From Methanothermococcus okinawensis (GTDB taxonomy: Archaea > AGJL01 > Methanococci > Methanococcales > Methanococcaceae): 8,717 nucleotides of DNA. Below the pieces are notes generated by a model. It made no database searches, had not been told where the DNA came from, and worked only from the letters and a program-made list of their open reading frames with translations. This document shows, piece after piece, positions 6,190-8,717 of this stretch (the first letter of the stretch is position 1; every line of letters starts with the position of its first letter). The DNA lies in assembly GCA_015661555.1 (NCBI GenBank), contig DQVW01000054.1, positions 1 through 8,717 on the forward strand. The letters are read 5' to 3'. The position numbers were made by a program, and so were the translations under genes.

Positions 6190-6203
6190 ATCATATATAA
6201 GGT
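6190..6203 (-). promoter_or_regulatory. Possible TATA element for the PII-like/DUF134/atwA group
   Basis: The 60-base gap between radB and the PII-like gene reads AACCTTATATATGA on the minus strand, close to the methanococcal box A with a possible BRE before it. A start about 25 bases further on would fall near 6170 and leave a leader of about 20 bases to the ATG at 6149. This would let the three genes be transcribed apart from radB. Proposed from sequence pattern only. Confidence 0.5.
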
Positions 6204-6209
6204 TAAGGA

Positions 6210-6854
6210 TTATCTGTTTTTAAGGATCTCAATCCCCTCATTTACTATTCTGAATTTAACCCTTTCCCCCTCCTTAAGGTATCTATGTTTTTCCAAAATC
6301 GCCTCTCTAATATCCTCTACCCTATCCATTCTGATGATGGTCTTACTCCAGTACTCCAGGACTATACCCCCTATAGGTTTAACTCCGTTGTAGGTATCAC
6401 TGATCTGGTTGGTTAACAGTACTGCTATATTCCTCTTCTTGGCGAGTTTCAACAGGGTTAGTATCTGTTTCCCCAGTATCCTGTTAAGAAGGGTATTCCT
6501 ATGGACGTCGTCAGAGAGTTCCAACCTGTAGAGGGAGGATATACCATCTACCACTACTAAGCCAATCCTCTCTATATAGAAGAGTTTTTCAAGGATTCTA
6601 GACTGCTCCTCGAAGGTTTCAGGTTCATAGATAACAAGGTTATTAAGGACTTTCTCAAAATCCTTTCCAGATATCTGTTTTATTCTCTCAACTGATAGGC
6701 CCCCCTCTGTATCTATGTAGGCTACCCTGTAACCTCTCCTTACAAAGTTAACCATGGAGACTATACCTAGGTTTGTCTTACCTACACCTGGAGGGCCGTA
6801 TACCTGAGTTATTGTCTTTCTCTCTATGTTTCCCCTTAGTATATCCGAGAGCAT
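6210..6854 (-). CDS. radB: DNA repair and recombination protein RadB
   Basis: RadB is the archaeal RadA/Rad51 paralog that assists homologous recombination and may help load RadA; it has little strand-exchange activity of its own. The 214-residue length is typical, consisting of the RecA core without the N-terminal domain of RadA. Walker A GPPGVGKT is at 20-27, Walker B LVVVD at 99-103, and TNQISD stands in the position of the family's L2-side motif. IDTEGG (47-52) is another RecA-family signature. The start ATG at 6854 has only a partial site (GTGAG) before it. It is divergent from the marker 16 gene and shares a 51-base upstream region. It lies upstream of the PII-like/DUF134/atwA group in the same direction; I see no functional link to it. 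Confidence 0.92.
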   Translation of the reverse strand: MLSDILRGNIERKTITQVYGPPGVGKTNLGIVSMVNFVRRGYRVAYIDTEGGLSVERIKQISGKDFEKVLNNLVIYEPETFEEQSRILEKLFYIERIGLVVVDGISSLYRLELSDDVHRNTLLNRILGKQILTLLKLAKKRNIAVLLTNQISDTYNGVKPIGGIVLEYWSKTIIRMDRVEDIREAILEKHRYLKEGERVKFRIVNEGIEILKNR

Positions 6855-6905
6855 AATATCTCACTTTTTTAATAATTTTTCTAAATATCAATTAAGGTGG
6901 TATTT
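6855..6905. promoter_or_regulatory. Divergent promoter region between radB and marker 16
   Basis: This 51-base region is very AT-rich and must serve both genes. The run TTTTTTAATAATTTTT around 6865-6880 could supply a TATA element on either strand, so I do not assign one. AAGGTGG at 6895-6900 is the ribosome binding site for the ATG at 6906. The shortness implies short leaders and possible competition between the two promoters. Confidence 0.5.
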
Positions 6906-8102
6906 ATGGAGCATTCTGGAACACCTGAGGAGAAGGTGGTTGTGACTGTTGATGAGTTGAAGAGGATGATAAGAAACAACGAGGAGGACAGGATAGAGGA
7001 AATAGATATTGTTACAACTGCCACCTGTGGAGTAATGTCAGGTACCATGGCAGTACTCCATATACCTATAGCCGAGCCTGGTACCTTTAGAAAGGGAGAG
7101 AAGGTATATCTCAATGGCATAGAGGGATATATAGGTCCCTGTCCAAATGAGTATCTGGGATCTGTGGATGTAGTGGTACATGGAACTAATTATGTAGGGG
7201 ATTATGGAGGGGGATTCCTATTTAAAGATCTTGTTGCAGGTAGGGAGATAGAGGTCCTGGTGGAGAGTGGGGGGAGAACTTACAGGAGGATTTTAACCTT
7301 GGATGACATCCCCACTGCCAGGATGATAGGGACCAGGATGGCATTTAAAAATTACCTGGCCTTTACGAACTTAGGGGAGGTGCCTGTAAAGACCATATTC
7401 CACAGGAGGAGGATGAGAAGGGGAGAGGCCTCCTTCTCAGGTTGTGGGGAGTTAAATCCCCTTCAGAATATGCACTGTAATGAAAGGGACCTCATTGGAA
7501 AGAGGGTATTGTTGAACGGTGCAGAGGGGGTAATATTAGGTTATGGAACTAGGAGTTCAAAGGGGAAGGAGAACCTTATGGTGTCTGCAGATATGCACAA
7601 TATGGATTCCTACTACCTAGGAGGTTTTATCACCTCTGGAGGTGTGGAGGTATTTAACACCCTTGCAGTACCTGTAGAGGTGAATGAGAGAAATAAGGAA
7701 TTCCTAAAAACCTTAGATGAAGATATCCCTTTACCCCTTGTAAACGTGGTGGGGAGGAAAACTATAGGGGTAGGTGATTACGGTCAGGTGTGGAGGGGTG
7801 CAGATTTGAGGCCCACTATAGATCTCCAGAGGTGTAGGAACTGTAAGGTATGTAGAGCTATGGAGATGTGTCCAACAAAGGCTATTAAGAGGATGCCTCA
7901 TCTGGGAAATAGACCCCTACCAACAGAGGACTGTTTTGGATGTGGAGTCTGTGCAGATACCTGTCCTCATGGGGTGTACTCTATAAAGTTAGAGAGTATT
8001 CTAGGGATACCTGTAACCTGCAGGCAGTCAGACAGAGAGAGGGCTATAAAGTTATGTAGGGAACTTAAAAAGAGGATAGAAAAAGGGGAGTTTAGGTTAT
8101 AA
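6906..8102 (+). CDS. mmp16: Methanogenesis marker 16 metalloprotein (DUF39 plus 2[4Fe-4S] ferredoxin)
   Basis: The first 300 residues are a DUF39/HcyBio domain (PF01837), with TTATCGVMSGT (C41), GPCPNEYLG (C79), C180 and C191. The last 90 residues hold a two-cluster ferredoxin: C310, C313, C316, C322-Pro and C343, C346, C349, C353-Pro. This fused layout is that of methanogenesis marker protein 16, found with methanogens and of unknown function. Its relative MA1821 of Methanosarcina works with a separate ferredoxin-type protein, MA1822, to make homocysteine from aspartate semialdehyde, so a sulfur-transfer role is plausible but not shown. The start is ATG at 6906, because AAGGTGG ends five bases upstream; the GTG at 6897 would put that site inside the gene. 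It ends just before an inverted repeat. Confidence 0.9.
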   Translation: MEHSGTPEEKVVVTVDELKRMIRNNEEDRIEEIDIVTTATCGVMSGTMAVLHIPIAEPGTFRKGEKVYLNGIEGYIGPCPNEYLGSVDVVVHGTNYVGDYGGGFLFKDLVAGREIEVLVESGGRTYRRILTLDDIPTARMIGTRMAFKNYLAFTNLGEVPVKTIFHRRRMRRGEASFSGCGELNPLQNMHCNERDLIGKRVLLNGAEGVILGYGTRSSKGKENLMVSADMHNMDSYYLGGFITSGGVEVFNTLAVPVEVNERNKEFLKTLDEDIPLPLVNVVGRKTIGVGDYGQVWRGADLRPTIDLQRCRNCKVCRAMEMCPTKAIKRMPHLGNRPLPTEDCFGCGVCADTCPHGVYSIKLESILGIPVTCRQSDRERAIKLCRELKKRIEKGEFRL

Positions 8103-8103
8103 C

Positions 8104-8137
8104 ATCACTTTATTTTAGAAAATAAAAAAGAAGTGAT
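8104..8137. terminator. Bidirectional terminator hairpin between marker 16 and the S-layer gene
   Basis: ATCACTT at 8104-8110 is repeated inverted as AAGTGAT at 8131-8137, and TATTTT at 8111-8116 pairs with AAAATA at 8119-8124, leaving a loop of AG and an A-rich bulge. On the minus strand the stem is followed by a T-rich run. The right arm touches the S-layer stop codon at 8137-8139. It most likely ends both convergent transcripts. Confidence 0.55.
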
Positions 8138-8717
8138 TAGGGCCTCCCTATCCTCACGGCCCTCCCATTCCTCCACTCTACAAATACTGGCTCCTCAGGG
8201 AGGTCATTCAGGGTCTTGAAGTACTCCACTGCAGCCTTTGTACCCCACCTGTCGGAACCTGCAAGGAGTACCACAGTGTGGCCATCTATTTTTATCACCT
8301 GGATGACACCTCTATGTTTCCCTGGGTACTCGTTGGTTACTCTCACTGGGAAGGCTGCCCTATACTTCCTCACTGTTGGGTTTGCCACTGGACCTCCTAC
8401 GAGGATACAGTCCTCCTTTATCTCTGTAGGTGTCTTTATCAGGTCGACCTCTGGCTTCAGGTCCTTAGCTGAGAGGTTGAGGTCTATTTCTGAACCTAGG
8501 ATGACCCTTGCCCTCTCTATGAAGGCATCTACCTCCGATGTGACGCTCTCCTCTGGAACTGTTTCCCTGACACGTGAAGACCTTGGAGTTGATAGGAGGA
8601 AGTCAATAATCCTTCTTTCGGACTGTGGAGCAGCCTCCACAGTTACCCTGATGGTGTAGTTGTTGTCCTCCTCAGATAACTCTTCGATGGCGTCCTCTGG
8701 ATCTACAACAGCCCTTA
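8137..8717 (-). CDS. sla: S-layer protein, C-terminal part (cut by the window edge)
   Basis: This frame stays open to the right end of the window, so only the C-terminal 190 residues or so are seen; the first in-frame ATG/GTG is not the true start. The tail contains ILVGGPVANPTVRKYR, VRVTNEYPGKHRGVIQVIK, VVLLAGSDRWGTKAAVEYFKT and EEPVFVEW, the pattern of the methanococcal S-layer C-terminal domain (PF05124). S-layer proteins form the outer lattice of these cells, which have no murein or pseudomurein wall. The part beyond the C-terminal domain is rich in acidic residues (EELSEEDNN). The N-terminal domain and signal peptide lie outside. It converges on the marker 16 gene over a short inverted repeat. 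Confidence 0.85.
   Translation of the reverse strand, partial: RAVVDPEDAIEELSEEDNNYTIRVTVEAAPQSERRIIDFLLSTPRSSRVRETVPEESVTSEVDAFIERARVILGSEIDLNLSAKDLKPEVDLIKTPTEIKEDCILVGGPVANPTVRKYRAAFPVRVTNEYPGKHRGVIQVIKIDGHTVVLLAGSDRWGTKAAVEYFKTLNDLPEEPVFVEWRNGRAVRIGRP

Noticed and set aside
6150..6194. Longer start for the PII-like protein
   Set aside because: The additional 15 residues (MIFINNFHYYPHGGI) are translated promoter and leader; the GGTGGT site favours the ATG at 6149.
6897..6905. GTG start for marker 16
   Set aside because: This GTG is part of the AAGGTGG ribosome binding site for the ATG at 6906.
6940..6980. C/D-box guide RNA suggested by TGATGA and GATGAT near the start of marker 16
   Set aside because: No matching C box with purine at the first base, nor D/D' box at suitable spacing, and it lies in clear coding sequence.
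8216..8659. 147-codon open frame on the + strand over the S-layer gene
   Set aside because: It lies antisense to a clear S-layer C-terminal domain and matches no family.
1..8717. CRISPR arrays, tRNA or rRNA genes, insertion sequences
   Set aside because: I saw no regularly spaced repeats, no tRNA-like clover-leaf arms, no rRNA motifs, no transposase and no terminal inverted repeats.
1..8717. Strong purine bias of coding strands (GAG, AGG, GGA runs)
   Set aside because: This is a general trait of thermophilic methanococcal genes and follows gene direction, so it is not a separate element.

Overview
The window comes from a methanogenic archaeon, most likely a thermophilic member of the Methanococcales. 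The evidence is gene content: AtwA (component A2 of methyl-coenzyme M reductase activation), methanogenesis marker 16, RadB, TiaS, and a methanococcal S-layer protein. Ribosome binding sites are of the AGGTGR type, arginine is mostly AGG/AGA, and isoleucine is often ATA. The base composition looks less AT-rich than Methanocaldococcus, so a relative such as Methanofervidicoccus or Methanotorris is possible, but I cannot fix the genus. The window is densely coding and no gene-free stretch reaches 300 bases. The order and neighbours of the atwA block resemble the MJ1242-MJ1244 block of M. jannaschii (recalled, not searched).

Left part (1-1217, + strand): the end of an archaeal acetoacetyl-CoA thiolase, a 57-residue CooT-like small protein, and a DUF35 zinc-ribbon/OB-fold protein. 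In archaea the thiolase, DUF35 protein and HMG-CoA synthase form one complex that feeds the mevalonate route to isoprenoid lipids. The CooT-like gene sits between two of these partners.

Middle left (1244-3811, + strand): a YkgJ-type cysteine-cluster protein overlaps a small pilin-like protein with a class III signal peptide. After a T-rich gap comes TiaS, which makes agmatidine at the wobble base of tRNA-Ile2.

Centre (3797-6854, - strand, transcribed right to left): radB, then after a 60-base gap with a good TATA-like element, a compact group of a PII-like protein (PF10126 type), a UPF0251/DUF134 helix-turn-helix protein with a cysteine-rich tail, and atwA. The atwA end overlaps the tiaS end by 15 bases. 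The tight spacing suggests that a small-molecule sensor, a DNA-binding protein and the ATPase that activates methyl-coenzyme M reductase are produced together. This is the most interesting association in the window, and the functional link is inferred.

Right part (6906-8717): methanogenesis marker 16, a DUF39 protein fused to a two-cluster ferredoxin domain, is divergent from radB. It converges on the C-terminal end of an S-layer protein across a short inverted repeat that probably ends both transcripts.
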